From NCBI RefSeq assembly GCF_019977355.1, contig NZ_AP024655.1, positions 3,348,001 to 3,412,000 on the forward strand: 64,000 bases of DNA. Direction: 5' to 3'. Under the pieces are notes generated by a model. That model was not told the DNA's origin. It was given only the letters and a program-made list of their open reading frames with translations, and did not search any database. Both the position numbers and the translations under genes were made by a program. Each line of letters starts with the position of its first letter. Within the stretch, counting starts at the first letter, position 1. Source of the DNA: Arthrobacter sp. NicSoilB8. Lineage in GTDB: Bacteria; Actinomycetota; Actinomycetes; Actinomycetales; Micrococcaceae. This document shows positions 19,726-28,802 of the stretch, in pieces.

Positions 19726-20076
19726 ATGGGACTTCTTAGGGGTATGGCGCGGACTGCGGTGGTGGCCGGGACGGCAACCGCGGTCAGCGGCCGGGTCCAG
19801 CGCCGGCAGGCCAACAAGTTTGCTGAGAAGGACGCCGCGACGGCAGCCAAGCAGCAGGAGGCCTACGATGCGCAGATGGCCCAGCAGGAGCCGCCGCCTG
19901 CCTATCAGCAGCCCGTCTACCAGCAGCCGGCTCCCCCGCCCCCGCCTGCGGCCCCCGCGGGCGGCATCACCGACGACGCCATCCAGCAGCTCAAGGAGCT
20001 CGGAGCGCTGAAGGAGCAAGGGATCCTCACCGAGGAAGAGTTCGTGGCCCAAAAGGCGAAGATCCTCGGGACGTAG
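19726..20076 (+). CDS. SHOCT-domain protein
   Basis: A 116-residue protein behind AGAGGAGAGGAATT. Residues 1-25 form a short hydrophobic/basic segment (MGLLRGMARTAVVAGTATAV), followed by a Gln/Pro-rich linker (AYQQPVYQQPAPPPPP, about 58-75). The C-terminal 30 residues are a SHOCT domain (AIQQLKELGALKEQGILTEE, then EFVAQKAKIL). SHOCT modules are small oligomerisation or anchoring helices. It forms a probable two-gene unit with the DUF6325 gene and ends in a strong terminator. Confidence 0.88.
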   Translation: MGLLRGMARTAVVAGTATAVSGRVQRRQANKFAEKDAATAAKQQEAYDAQMAQQEPPPAYQQPVYQQPAPPPPPAAPAGGITDDAIQQLKELGALKEQGILTEEEFVAQKAKILGT

Positions 20077-20091
20077 GCAAACAGTTTGCCG

Positions 20092-20141
20092 TGCCAGCAG
20101 GGAGGGGAAATGTCTTCCGACATTTCCCCTCCCTGCTGGCA
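20092..20141. terminator. Bidirectional hairpin terminator between SHOCT gene and GH13 gene
   Basis: A perfect 23-bp inverted repeat (20092-20114 and 20119-20141) around a 4-base TTCC loop, between converging genes. It is the longest perfect stem seen in the window. Confidence 0.9.
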
Positions 20142-20215
20142 TGAGCTCTTCTTCGGTGCTCTGATGTGCTCTTTGAGGACCTCCTGCTCGAGGACGTCCT
20201 ACGACGCATTGACTT

Positions 20216-22105
20216 CTATTTAGGCGCCAGGACGACGAAACCCGCCGCAGGAACGTCGATCCTGATCGCCAGGCCGTTCCGGGGCTCGGCTGCGACAAGC
20301 GACCCTATCGTGCTTTTGTCAGTTGAATAGATGCACTCAAACTGGTCACCGGCCGAGTGCAGAGCCGCATCAACGGTCACCCAGGCTGTAAGCGGGGCGG
20401 CCCAGTCAGTGTTGACGGCGCAGACGACCTCCCTGTTCGACAGGATCCGGCTCCACGCCACTATTGACGTCATTCTCCCAAGACCGATGCGCTCCGGATA
20501 CCAGAAGCTGAGGCCGTCCTCGGAGAGGGGGCGCAGGTACTGGCGTCCGCGGCGGAGCGCGAGTTCCCTCTTCCGAAGCGCCAGGATGTCCGCAAGATGC
20601 TGGTACGTGGCCCCTGACTCATCGAAAAAGTGCCGTCCGCGGCTTCGAAACGATCCAAAAGGACCTCCGAACATCGCTTCCCTGATGTACCGGTCTGCCT
20701 TGAAATCGTCCGCGGGCCGGGGATTGACCTCCGGCGGGAATTTCCCGTCGAAGCGCTGTTCGCTGCCGTAGTAGATGCACGGGATGCCCAGCGTGGCGGC
20801 GTTCATGGCAAGAATGGCAAGCTCCAGGGCGCGGCCGTCCTGATCAGCGGCAAACCTCGCCTTGTAGCTTGATCCCTGGCGGACGAGGTCGTGATCGTCG
20901 AAGGCCGTGACGACGTGATTGCGGAACCAGGTGTGGCTTTCCTTGCCGGCCTGGATCGAGTTGCGGAAGAGATCGAAGTATTCGGCCGGGTTGGCCCACC
21001 CCTTCACCGCCTCGACCATCCGTCCTTGAACGTCCGCTAGGCCCAGGGCGGCATCCAGCCCGGTAGCGTCCCGGAGCCCGATGGCTTCGTCTCGACTCCC
21101 GGTAATTTCCCCGACGAGAAAGAACGCGTCCTTGCCGATGGACTGCGCGAACTCGTGAATTGCGGAGGCGAAGTAGCGCGTGGCACCCGGGTCCATGTGT
21201 TTGACGGTGTCCACGCGGAAGCCGTCCACGTCGGCAAAGGCGATCCAGTACCGGTACGCGTCGATGACGGTGTGAAAGGCCGCCGACGGAATGTATTCGT
21301 CCACCGGCCCCGTTCCATGATGGATGTCCTTCAGCCCGATGAAGTCCCCCTCGGTCTTCTCCGGGATGGCGTCCCAGTTGGCGATCCGGCCCTTACAGGT
21401 AAAGACGCCGTCGGCCTGGAGCTCGCGGGGCCACACAGCGCTGTCCACATCGGGCGGATTCACCGGAGCGGGGAAGGGCAGGCTTGGAACGCCGCCGGGA
21501 TCCCGCCAGCCGGCGACCGGATAGGTGGCGCCGGTCCACACCGGAACGCAGGGCTGCCCGGTGGCAGGATCCACGGTGTCGTATTGGAACACGTCCGCCG
21601 AATGGTTGAGGATGACGTCGAGGATGACATAGAGCCCGGCCGCATGGGCGGCGCCCACCAGCTCCTTGAAGTCCTGGGCGGTGCCGAAATGGGGATCAAC
21701 TTCGAGGAAGTTCTGAATGCCGTAGCCGTGGTAGTCATCCACCCCGGGCCTTTGCCGCAGTACCGGGCTGATCCAGAGCGCGGTAACCCCCAGCCGCTTC
21801 AGGTAGCCAAGTTTGGACTTTATCCCGTTCAGGGTGCCGCCGAGCCACTGGGTGCCAGCATTCTCCCAGTTCTGGACCTCGGCCGTGGTCTGGACGGCGT
21901 TGTTCGCGTCCGCCGGCGAAAACAGTGGCGTGCTGCCCTGCACGATCCGGCCGGCAGCATCCCGGTAGCCATCCTCCAACTCGTTGGAGAAACGGTCTAT
22001 CAACAGGAAGTAGATCACCTGGTCCGACCAGTCGCGGGGCGACGGGTGATAGTGGTTCTGCTTCAGAAGCTTCGTCCACGGAATGTTATTGATGCTGGAA
22101 AACAT
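20216..22105 (-). CDS. GH13 alpha-amylase-family glycoside hydrolase
   Basis: A 629-residue enzyme of the alpha-amylase superfamily. The four conserved regions are visible: DVILNHSADVF (about 163), GFRVDTVKHMD (about 295, nucleophile Asp), FFLVGEITGSRD (about 330, acid/base Glu) and AFDDHDLVRQG (about 400). The N-terminus (WSDQVIYFLLIDRFSNELED) is that of secreted-type maltogenic amylases, yet no signal peptide is seen. The ATG chosen (MFSSINNIPWTKLLKQNHYH) lacks a clear ribosome site; an upstream extension is open but overlaps the tmRNA-side terminator. Substrate (starch, glycogen or trehalose-type glucans) cannot be fixed. It stands alone downstream of ssrA and looks somewhat less GC-rich than its neighbours. 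Confidence 0.9.
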   Translation of the reverse strand: MFSSINNIPWTKLLKQNHYHPSPRDWSDQVIYFLLIDRFSNELEDGYRDAAGRIVQGSTPLFSPADANNAVQTTAEVQNWENAGTQWLGGTLNGIKSKLGYLKRLGVTALWISPVLRQRPGVDDYHGYGIQNFLEVDPHFGTAQDFKELVGAAHAAGLYVILDVILNHSADVFQYDTVDPATGQPCVPVWTGATYPVAGWRDPGGVPSLPFPAPVNPPDVDSAVWPRELQADGVFTCKGRIANWDAIPEKTEGDFIGLKDIHHGTGPVDEYIPSAAFHTVIDAYRYWIAFADVDGFRVDTVKHMDPGATRYFASAIHEFAQSIGKDAFFLVGEITGSRDEAIGLRDATGLDAALGLADVQGRMVEAVKGWANPAEYFDLFRNSIQAGKESHTWFRNHVVTAFDDHDLVRQGSSYKARFAADQDGRALELAILAMNAATLGIPCIYYGSEQRFDGKFPPEVNPRPADDFKADRYIREAMFGGPFGSFRSRGRHFFDESGATYQHLADILALRKRELALRRGRQYLRPLSEDGLSFWYPERIGLGRMTSIVAWSRILSNREVVCAVNTDWAAPLTAWVTVDAALHSAGDQFECIYSTDKSTIGSLVAAEPRNGLAIRIDVPAAGFVVLAPK

Positions 22106-22194
22106 AGCCCAGTATGGACAATTCGTCCGCGCCGCGGAAGGGCCAACGGGTTCGCAGTGTCTCAAAGAGCGCCCGGGGACGCCTGTTAACGCAC

Positions 22195-22226
22195 AACTCC
22201 CCGCCAACCGAAGTCAGCGGGGAGTT
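22195..22226 (-). terminator. Hairpin terminator after ssrA
   Basis: A perfect 10-bp inverted repeat AACTCCCCGC/GCGGGGAGTT around a 12-base loop, about 45 bases after the tmRNA 3' end in its direction of transcription. Confidence 0.75.
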
Positions 22227-22272
22227 ATGTGTTCCCAATACGGGGTGGAGAACCGTTGCCGGTGCTCCGATG

Positions 22273-22638
22273 TGGAGATGGGGGGAATTGAACCCCCGTC
22301 CGATGTCGTGTTGTCAGGGCTTCTCCGGGCGCAGTTTGCGTCGGATTTTCTCGGCCCCAGCCATGCTGCAAACAGCTGGCTGATCCGGGCCCAGTCATCT
22401 AAGAGTCCCGTTTACCCCGATGACGGAGGTAAACAGCAGTGGCTATCTAAATGACGCCAGGATCCGGGGCAATAGCAACCTCGGGCTGACGGACTGTCTT
22501 ACTGCTTAGGCAGCGAGAGCGAAGTCAGTGCGTTTTGATTCGGCACTTATTGGTTTGCAGACAGCGTTTACGAGATAATTCTGCATCCTCGGCCCGCTTC
22601 ACCTGTCGCGACTAACATCGTCGAAACCGATCATCCCC
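22273..22638 (-). ncRNA. ssrA: Transfer-messenger RNA (tmRNA)
   Basis: On the minus strand the RNA starts GGGGATGATCGGTTTCGACG and ends with the T-arm GGTTCAATTCC and acceptor CATCTCC plus discriminator A. The first and last seven bases pair to form the tRNA-like acceptor stem. The resume frame encodes the degradation tag AESKRTDFALAA followed by TAA, typical of actinobacteria. The genomic 3' end is ACA, so CCA must be added after transcription. It rescues stalled ribosomes together with SmpB, whose gene lies just upstream in the same orientation. Confidence 0.97.
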
Positions 22639-22738
22639 GTATTTTTTTATCAAACCGGAACCGGATACTTTCGTATCCTTCCCGGACTACCAATCATAAC
22701 GCACCGGCTCCGGGAAACATTCCCGGGGCCCGGCCGCG
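22639..22738 (-). promoter_or_regulatory. smpB-ssrA spacer with two hairpins and AT-rich ssrA promoter region
   Basis: The spacer holds the inverted repeat CCGGGAA/TTCCCGG (22710-22726), likely the smpB terminator, and a hairpin GGATAC-GAAA-GTATCC on the minus strand (22678-22663). Directly before the RNA start is an A-rich run (GATAAAAAAATAC), where a -10 element would be. No consensus -35 was assigned. Confidence 0.5.
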
Positions 22739-23209
22739 CTAGCGCCGGTTCCGTTCGCGCATGACCCGCTGGGCCTCACGCTTGTCCTGCTGCTCGCGCA
22801 GCGTCTGACGCTTGTCGTATTCCTTCTTACCGCGGGCGACGCCAATTTCCACCTTCGCGCGGCCGTCCACGAAGTAGAGCTGCAGCGGCACGATCGTGAA
22901 CCCGGATTCCCGGATCTTGTGCGAGATTTTCGTGAGCTCTTCGCGGTGCAGCAGCAGCTTCCGGCGCCGGCGCGCGGCGTGGTTGGTCCAGCTCCCCTGG
23001 TGGTACTCGGGGATGTGGATGCCCTCCATCCACAGCTCGTCGTTATAGAAGGTGCAGAAGCCGTCCACCATCGAGGCGTGGCCTTCGCGCAGGGACTTGA
23101 CTTCCGTGCCCATCAGCGCGATGCCGGCCTCGTAAGTGTCCAGGATGTGGTAGTCGTGCCGGGCCTTGCGGTTGGTGGCCACTACCTTACGGCCACTTTC
23201 TTTGGGCAC
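22739..23209 (-). CDS. smpB: SsrA-binding protein SmpB
   Basis: A 156-residue RNA-binding protein that delivers tmRNA to stalled ribosomes. It starts with GTG behind AAGGAGTCCTACC. Signatures are NRKARHDYHILDTYEAGIAL (about 13), GTEVKSLREG (about 35), HIPEYHQGSW (about 65) and a basic C-terminal tail (GKKEYDKRQTLREQQDKRE) that enters the empty mRNA channel. It is directly upstream of ssrA, the usual actinobacterial order. Confidence 0.97.
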   Translation of the reverse strand: MPKESGRKVVATNRKARHDYHILDTYEAGIALMGTEVKSLREGHASMVDGFCTFYNDELWMEGIHIPEYHQGSWTNHAARRRRKLLLHREELTKISHKIRESGFTIVPLQLYFVDGRAKVEIGVARGKKEYDKRQTLREQQDKREAQRVMRERNRR

Positions 23210-23324
23210 GGTAGGACTCCTTGGTTTGTTGGTGGTTCACTCCGGCCGGGTGGGACGGAATCTTTCCAGTACAGTCTTCCAGTTTACGGCAGGGCAACCG
23301 CCGCCGCGGCCGCCACGGGCCGGG

Positions 23325-24728
23325 CTACAGCAGGTTCATCGGGTCCACGGCGCGGCCGTTGAGCCAGGTCTCGAAGTGCGAGTGGCAGCCCGTGGAGTTG
23401 CCGGTGGTTCCCGAATACGCGATCAGCTGACCCTGCGCAACGTGCTGGCCGACAGAGACCGTCACGGACGTGTTGTGGTAGTAGATCGTGGTCAGCGAGT
23501 TGCCCTGGACCACGCCGTGGGAGATCTTGACGTTGTTGCCGCCGCCGTCGTTGGCCCAGCCGGCCGAGAAGACGGTGCCGGCAGCCGCGGCGTAGACGGG
23601 CGTGCCGCAGGCGGCGCCGAAGTCGATCCCGGTGTGCATGTAGCCGCCCTGGCCGTAGAAGTCGATGGTGCCCGGCGGCGTGGCGCGCCAGCCAAACCCG
23701 GACGTGATCGGGATGTTCCCGGGGAACGGGTGCCGCAGGCCGAAGGCGGACGGCGAGCCCTGGGCGGGCGGGACATAAGGCTGGACGGCTTGTCCCCGCG
23801 CCCGGGCCGCGGCCGCTGCGGCTTCGGCGATGCGCCGCTGCTCGGCCTCCCAGGCCTCACGCAGCTTCCGGTCGCGTTCGGCGATTTCGGCGGCGACGGC
23901 GTCCTGCTGCGCCTTGACCTGGGCGAGCTGGTTCTGGATGCCGGGCTTGGCGGCCTGGAGTTCGGCGTCCAGCCTGGTGGTGTCGGCGATGAGCTTGTCC
24001 ACGGCGGCCTTCTTGGCTTCAGCCTCGTCCCGGGCGGCCTTTTCCCGCGCCAGCGCGGCGTCGGCCTTGGCCTTGAGATCCGTGATCTCGGCCTCGACTG
24101 CCGCCAGCCGGGCCTGCGCGTTGACGTTGGTGGCGTTCTGCTGGGTGAGCTTGTCCATCGCGGAGTTCTGGCTCCGCAGGGCCTGGTCCGCCAGGTCGAT
24201 GGTGTCCGTCAGGCTGCCGCCCTGGTTCGAGCCGAAGAACAACGAGAGGTTGGACGGGACGCCGCCGGACTTGTAGGCCTGGGTTGCGATCTGCCCGATC
24301 AGCTTCCTTGTGTCAGCAATTTTCTGCTTGTCCGATTCGAGCTGTTGCGTGATCTTCGCCTTGTTCTGCTGCGCCAGGTCCACCCGGGCCGCGAGGGCCT
24401 CCACCTCCTGGACCGCTCCGGCTACCCGGCCCTGGGCGTCAAGGAGTGCCTGCTGGGCGCCGGGGAGCTGGCCCTGGTACAGGACCAGGTCCGCCGCGGC
24501 CTGGGCGATCCGGCCGTCCACGAATTCGAGGGAATGCTGGACCCGGGCCGCCTCCTCGCGGAGCGCGGCCTGCTGGTCCTCGAGGTCGTCCGCGAATGCC
24601 GCCGGACTCGAGGCTCCCATGGTTCCGGCCAGGACCAGCGCCAGGGTGGCGCTGATCATCCGGCTGCGGCGTCCCACCAGGCGAAGCCGGAGGGACTGCC
24701 GGAGGGAGCGGCGGGCCGTCGGTGTCAT
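23325..24728 (-). CDS. M23 (LytM) family metallopeptidase with coiled coils, FtsEX-linked
   Basis: A 467-residue secreted murein hydrolase-like protein. The chosen ATG (MTPTARRSLRQ) has AAGGGA six bases ahead; GTG and ATG codons a few residues upstream are possible. A signal peptide (SRMISATLALVLAGTMGASS, then AFADD) ends near residue 47, followed by a long coiled coil (about 48-310), a Pro/Ala linker and a LytM domain (about 335-467) with the metal motifs HTGIDFG (about 365) and CHSHFE (about 448). It follows ftsX directly. In other bacteria FtsEX activates such coiled-coil hydrolases or their activators (EnvC, PcsB, RipC), so the same role is likely. The metal ligands look intact, unlike EnvC. 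Confidence 0.92.
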   Translation of the reverse strand: MTPTARRSLRQSLRLRLVGRRSRMISATLALVLAGTMGASSPAAFADDLEDQQAALREEAARVQHSLEFVDGRIAQAAADLVLYQGQLPGAQQALLDAQGRVAGAVQEVEALAARVDLAQQNKAKITQQLESDKQKIADTRKLIGQIATQAYKSGGVPSNLSLFFGSNQGGSLTDTIDLADQALRSQNSAMDKLTQQNATNVNAQARLAAVEAEITDLKAKADAALAREKAARDEAEAKKAAVDKLIADTTRLDAELQAAKPGIQNQLAQVKAQQDAVAAEIAERDRKLREAWEAEQRRIAEAAAAAARARGQAVQPYVPPAQGSPSAFGLRHPFPGNIPITSGFGWRATPPGTIDFYGQGGYMHTGIDFGAACGTPVYAAAAGTVFSAGWANDGGGNNVKISHGVVQGNSLTTIYYHNTSVTVSVGQHVAQGQLIAYSGTTGNSTGCHSHFETWLNGRAVDPMNLL

Positions 24729-24754
24729 AAGCATTCCCTTTTCGTTGCGCACAG

Positions 24755-25669
24755 CTAGACCCTCAAGTACCGGCGGAGGGTCAGCAGGGAGGAAATTCCG
24801 GCCAGGACGACGCCCAGGCCAATCAGGGCGGGTGCCAGGATCAGGGTCTGCCCGGGCGAGATGAATGCGGTGTCCGGATACTGCTTGGACAGGACCTCGC
24901 CGAGGAAGAAGTGGGCCACGGCCCAGAGGGTTCCGGAGGCCAGGGCCGCGCCGATTACCGCGGCGATGACGCCTTCGAGGATAAACGGCAGCTGGATGAC
25001 CATCTTGGACGCGCCCACCAGCCGCATGATGCCCGTTTCACGGCGGCGGCTGAACGCGGACAGCCGGATGGTGGTCGCGATCAGCAGGATGGCGCAAATG
25101 ATCATGACGCCGGCGATGCTGACTGCCACCAGGGATGCCGCGTTCATGGCCGAGAACAAGCGCTCCAGCAGCTGCCGCTGGTCGATCACGGTCTCCACGC
25201 CGGCCTGGGAGGAGAAGGTCTCGCTGATGATCTCGTACTTCTCCGGATCCTTCATGTTGATCCGGAACGAGGCCGGAAGCTGGTCCGGTGTCACGGAGTC
25301 TACGATCGGGGAATTGGAGAACTGTTCCTTGAAATGCTTGTAGGCGTCGTCCTTGGATTCGTACTGGAAGTCGTTGACGTACTGGGCCACCGCGGGCGAC
25401 TGCAGGAGCTGGCGCAGGTTGTCTTCCTGCTCCGGTGTGGCCGGTCCGGTGGCGCAGCCGGGCGCCGTCGAGCCGTCACTGCAAAGGAAGATCGCCACCT
25501 GGACTTTGTCGTACCAGTAGCCCTTCATCTGGTTGATCTGCAGCTGCAGCATGCCGGCGGCGCCGACGAACGTCAGGGACACGAAGGTCACCAGGATGAC
25601 GGAGATGACCATGGACAGGTTGCGGCGCAGGCCGCTGCCGATCTCGCTGAGAACGAATGCCAGCCTCAC
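24755..25669 (-). CDS. ftsX: Cell-division ABC permease-like protein FtsX
   Basis: A 304-residue inner-membrane protein with TM1 near 20-40 ([20 protein letters not shown]), an extracellular domain (about 45-170) and three C-terminal helices (about 178-200, 225-250, 275-295) followed by TLRRYLRV. The extracellular loop contains Cys residues ([15 protein letters not shown]). It overlaps ftsE by ATGA, so they are translationally coupled. FtsEX does not transport but transmits ATPase movement to septal peptidoglycan hydrolases; the next gene encodes one. Confidence 0.96.
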   Translation of the reverse strand: MRLAFVLSEIGSGLRRNLSMVISVILVTFVSLTFVGAAGMLQLQINQMKGYWYDKVQVAIFLCSDGSTAPGCATGPATPEQEDNLRQLLQSPAVAQYVNDFQYESKDDAYKHFKEQFSNSPIVDSVTPDQLPASFRINMKDPEKYEIISETFSSQAGVETVIDQRQLLERLFSAMNAASLVAVSIAGVMIICAILLIATTIRLSAFSRRRETGIMRLVGASKMVIQLPFILEGVIAAVIGAALASGTLWAVAHFFLGEVLSKQYPDTAFISPGQTLILAPALIGLGVVLAGISSLLTLRRYLRV

Positions 25670-26487
25670 GCCTGACCCTCCCCTGCGGTGCGGACCTCGG
25701 CGCGCGCTGCGGCGCGTGTTTCGGCACGGGGAGAGACGGCGACGGGGGGTTCGTCCCGGCCGCTGGCGTCGCGCAGGCGGCGCGACTGTCCCACCACCGG
25801 AATCATGGAGGTGTAGAGGGCCCTGGCCTCGTCGCGGATCACGACGCCGTTCTTGAGTTCGACCACCCGTTTGCGCATCTCGTTGACGATGTCGTCGTCG
25901 TGCGTTGCCATCACGACGGTGGTGCCGTTCTGGTTGATCTTGTCCAGCACGCCCATGATGCCCATGGAGGTCGTGGGGTCCAGGTTTCCGGTGGGTTCGT
26001 CGGCGAGCAGGATGCCGGGCCGGTTTACGACGGCGCGGGCGATCGCCACGCGCTGCTGCTCACCGCCGGAGAGTTCGTGCGGGAGGCGGTTTTCCTTGCC
26101 TTCAAGGCCGACCGTCTTGAGGACCTCGGGGACGGTGTCGCGGATGACGCTGCGGCTCTTGCCGATGACCTGCATGGCGAAGGCGACGTTGGCGAAGACG
26201 GTCTTCTGCGGCAGGAGGCGGAAATCCTGGAAGACGACGCCGATGCCGCGCCGCAGCCGCGGCACGCGCCAGCTGGAGATGTTGGCGACGTTCTGGCCGG
26301 CGACGTAGACGGCGCCGGAGGAGGCGCGGTCCTCCTTGAGGACCAGGCGCAGGAAGGTCGACTTGCCGGACCCGGAGGCGCCGACGAGAAAGGCAAATTC
26401 GCCACGGTCGATCTCAAGGTTGATCGAATCCAGCGCCGGCCGCGCCTTCTGGTCATAGACCTTGGTGACATTTTCGAAACGGATCAT
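25666..26487 (-). CDS. ftsE: Cell-division ATP-binding protein FtsE
   Basis: A 273-residue ABC ATPase starting [20 protein letters not shown]; the open frame extends upstream but this ATG, with AAGGGCC before it, fits the family. Walker [10 protein letters not shown] (about 36), signature [14 protein letters not shown] (about 140) and Walker [14 protein letters not shown] (about 160) are all intact. The last 45 residues form an Arg/Ala/Glu-rich tail beyond the usual 229-residue FtsE length, as seen in some actinobacteria. It sits 193 bases after prfB and before ftsX and the M23 hydrolase. Confidence 0.96.
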   Translation of the reverse strand: MIRFENVTKVYDQKARPALDSINLEIDRGEFAFLVGASGSGKSTFLRLVLKEDRASSGAVYVAGQNVANISSWRVPRLRRGIGVVFQDFRLLPQKTVFANVAFAMQVIGKSRSVIRDTVPEVLKTVGLEGKENRLPHELSGGEQQRVAIARAVVNRPGILLADEPTGNLDPTTSMGIMGVLDKINQNGTTVVMATHDDDIVNEMRKRVVELKNGVVIRDEARALYTSMIPVVGQSRRLRDASGRDEPPVAVSPRAETRAAARAEVRTAGEGQA

Positions 26488-26680
26488 GGCCCTTAGTACC
26501 CTGCAGGACGAGGCCTTGGGGGCCCGGTTCTGCTGCCGGCGCAAGGGCTTTCGTTTGGGGGAAGTTGAGCTCCGGCCCCTCGACTATACGCACGGGTATC
26601 GGCGGATCGGCCGGAACGCCGGGGTGTGTCGCACGATTGTCAGGGACCTCCCAGCCGGGCGCACAGTCGATGCGGCAGGC

Positions 26681-27796
26681 CTACTTCACGGCGTTGCGGT
26701 TGTCTGTCCGCCAGCGGATCCCGGCGTCGATGAAGTCGTCGATTTCGCCGTCGAACACCGCCGAAGTGTTGCCGACCTCGTGCTCGGTGCGAAGGTCCTT
26801 GACCATCTGGTACGGGTTGAGGACATAGGAGCGCATCTGGTCGCCCCAGGAGGCTTTGACGTCGCCGGCGAACGCCTTCTTCTCGGCGTCTTCCTGTTCC
26901 TTCTTCAGCAGCAGGAGGCGGGACTGGAGCACCCGCAGGGCGGCCGCGCGGTTCTGCAGCTGCGATTTCTCGTTCTGCATGGACACCACCGTGCCGGTGG
27001 GGATGTGGGTCAGTCGGACGGCGGAGTCGGTGGTGTTGACGGACTGCCCGCCGGGGCCGGAGGACCGGAACACGTCCACGCGGATCTCGTTGTCCGGGAT
27101 GTCGATGGAGTCCGTCTGCTCGATCAGCGGGATCACTTCGACGGCGGCGAAGGAGGTCTGGCGGCGGCCCTGGTTGTCGAACGGGCTGATCCGGACCAGG
27201 CGGTGGGTGCCGGCTTCGACGCTGAGCGTGCCGTAGGCGTAGGGCGCCTTGACCTCGAAGGTCGCGGACTTCAGCCCGGCTTCTTCGGCGTAGGACGTGT
27301 CCATGATGGTGGTCGGGTAGCCGTGGCGTTCGGCCCAGCGCAGGTACATGCGCAGCAGCATTTCGGCGAAGTCCGCCGCGTCCACGCCGCCCGCGCCGGC
27401 CCGGATGGTCACCACGGCCTCGCGTTCGTCGAACTCGCCGGAAAGCAGCGTGACCACCTCGAGGTCGGCCAGCGCCTTGCGGACCGATTCCAGCTCCGCG
27501 GCGGCCTCGCCCATGGAGTCGGCGTCGTCCTCGTCCTGGCCGAGCTCGACGAGGACCTCGAGGTCATCGATCCGGGCGGCCAGCTTGTTCAGGCGCTCGA
27601 GTTCGGACTGCTTGTGCGAGAGCTTGGAGGTGATGACCTGCGCCGCGGCGGGGTCGTCCCACAGATTGGGTTCGCCGGCCCGCTCGCTGAGCTCGGCGAT
27701 GTCTTCCTTGAGCGCCTCGACGTTCGAGACATTCTCGATGGACGCATAGGTGGCCCGCAGCGCGCGGATTTCAGCGGGAAAATCAATGTTTGCCAT
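26681..27796 (-). CDS. prfB: Peptide chain release factor 2
   Basis: A 371-residue factor that terminates at UGA and UAA. The specificity motif SPF is in [19 protein letters not shown] (about 202) and the catalytic GGQ in [15 protein letters not shown] (about 246). The reading frame is continuous from ATG, so the programmed +1 frameshift used by many bacteria to control RF2 is absent here, as in other actinobacteria. prfB-ftsE-ftsX-smpB is a conserved actinobacterial order, with the M23 gene inserted between ftsX and smpB. Confidence 0.97.
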   Translation of the reverse strand: MANIDFPAEIRALRATYASIENVSNVEALKEDIAELSERAGEPNLWDDPAAAQVITSKLSHKQSELERLNKLAARIDDLEVLVELGQDEDDADSMGEAAAELESVRKALADLEVVTLLSGEFDEREAVVTIRAGAGGVDAADFAEMLLRMYLRWAERHGYPTTIMDTSYAEEAGLKSATFEVKAPYAYGTLSVEAGTHRLVRISPFDNQGRRQTSFAAVEVIPLIEQTDSIDIPDNEIRVDVFRSSGPGGQSVNTTDSAVRLTHIPTGTVVSMQNEKSQLQNRAAALRVLQSRLLLLKKEQEDAEKKAFAGDVKASWGDQMRSYVLNPYQMVKDLRTEHEVGNTSAVFDGEIDDFIDAGIRWRTDNRNAVK

Positions 27797-27864
27797 GGTT
27801 TTTTAAGCCTACGCTATGTGTCCTAGCCGGCCGACCCGGTTGCCCGGTCACGCGGATTTGCCGC

Positions 27865-28353
27865 TCAGCGGCTGAGGCGGGACCGCGCCGTCGACGTCGC
27901 CTCGATCCGGATGCCGTCCGGGACAAGGAAGTTCACCACCGGCGGGTGGACCGCTGCGCTAAGCACCACGACGGCGGTGGCACCGTCCGGGCTGCCCGTC
28001 GACGGTGCCACGCTCAGCCCGCTGAAATGGCCGAAAGCGCCGTTGCGGTCCAGATAGTCGACGGCGGCGCTGCGTACCCTGGCCCCGCTGAGCACCGCGG
28101 AGGGCGTGCCGCCGGCGTTCCCCAGCTGCCCGAGGGTGAAACTGTCCGCGGCGGCCACCGACGCGCCGTCGGCGAGGGAGAGCAGTTTCTTGTGTTCAAG
28201 GTAGACGCTGGAGGCGGCCGCCACAACGGTCGCGAGAAGCAGGGCAATCACGACGAAGCCGATGCTCAGCACGAGCACCTGGCCCTCCTGCCGGGGTCCC
28301 CCACCCGGATATCCGGGGCGTGGGTGCCCGGGGGCCCCGGCAGGACGACTCAC
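27865..28353 (-). CDS. TadG-related Flp-locus membrane protein
   Basis: A 162-residue protein with a Pro/Gly-rich N-terminus, then EGQVLVLSIGFVVIALLLAT (about 22-41), the pilin-like helix of TadE/TadG-type proteins, and an extracytoplasmic remainder with alternating strands. The line LADGASVAAADSFTLGQ (about 61) is characteristic of actinobacterial TadG-like proteins. The start overlaps the end of the preceding TadE-like gene (ATGA). It is the last gene of the tad operon. Role in pilus assembly or secretion is assumed from context. Confidence 0.82.
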   Translation of the reverse strand: MSRPAGAPGHPRPGYPGGGPRQEGQVLVLSIGFVVIALLLATVVAAASSVYLEHKKLLSLADGASVAAADSFTLGQLGNAGGTPSAVLSGARVRSAAVDYLDRNGAFGHFSGLSVAPSTGSPDGATAVVVLSAAVHPPVVNFLVPDGIRIEATSTARSRLSR

Positions 28354-28802
28354 CGGAACCTCCCCACCAGCTGCGTTGCCGATGCGCTGAGTTGGCTAGC
28401 GTTCAGATGAAGCGCATCGCTGAAGGGCACAAAGGGCAGGGGCACGGTGAGGTGGACGGTGACCGTAACCGCCGAGCCGGGGGCCAGGCAGTCCGCGGGT
28501 TCGCAGCGCGTGTCGATACTGGCGTTTTCCGTCGGCTGGCCGTAGTCCGCGAGCGCCAGGAGCACGGCTTGTTCGGCGGCGGCCCGGCCACTTGCGGCGT
28601 CCGGTTGGGCGACATAGACCTTGGCGGCCTGGTCAGCGGCGCCGACGACTGCGAACGAACCACCCTGGATCTGGCCTACGGTGATGATGAAGTAGACAAG
28701 GGGAACCATCAGCAGCAGGGACAGGAAGATGAACTCGACCACGGCACTGCCCTGTTCCGTGGCGGGGACGCACGCCGTCCGGTCACGGCTGGATGGCAGC
28801 AT
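28350..28802 (-). CDS. TadE-like pseudopilin (second copy)
   Basis: A 150-residue protein with EQGSAVVEFIFLSLLLMVPL (about 16-35): Gly before the hydrophobic helix and Glu at position +5, as in processed class III pilins and TadE. A Cys pair (DTRCEPADC, about 99-107) may form a disulfide outside the cell. It overlaps the first TadE gene by 20 bases and the TadG-like gene by ATGA. No prepilin peptidase gene is in the window, so processing would need one elsewhere. Confidence 0.84.
   Translation of the reverse strand: MLPSSRDRTACVPATEQGSAVVEFIFLSLLLMVPLVYFIITVGQIQGGSFAVVGAADQAAKVYVAQPDAASGRAAAEQAVLLALADYGQPTENASIDTRCEPADCLAPGSAVTVTVHLTVPLPFVPFSDALHLNASQLSASATQLVGRFR

Noticed and set aside
22106..22207. 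Extension of the GH13 protein by 34 residues upstream
   Set aside because: The residues look non-native and the extension runs into the terminator next to ssrA; but the chosen start also lacks a ribosome site, so some doubt remains.
27700..27796. Programmed frameshift in prfB
   Set aside because: The frame is continuous through the usual shift position with no in-frame TGA, so no frameshift is needed.
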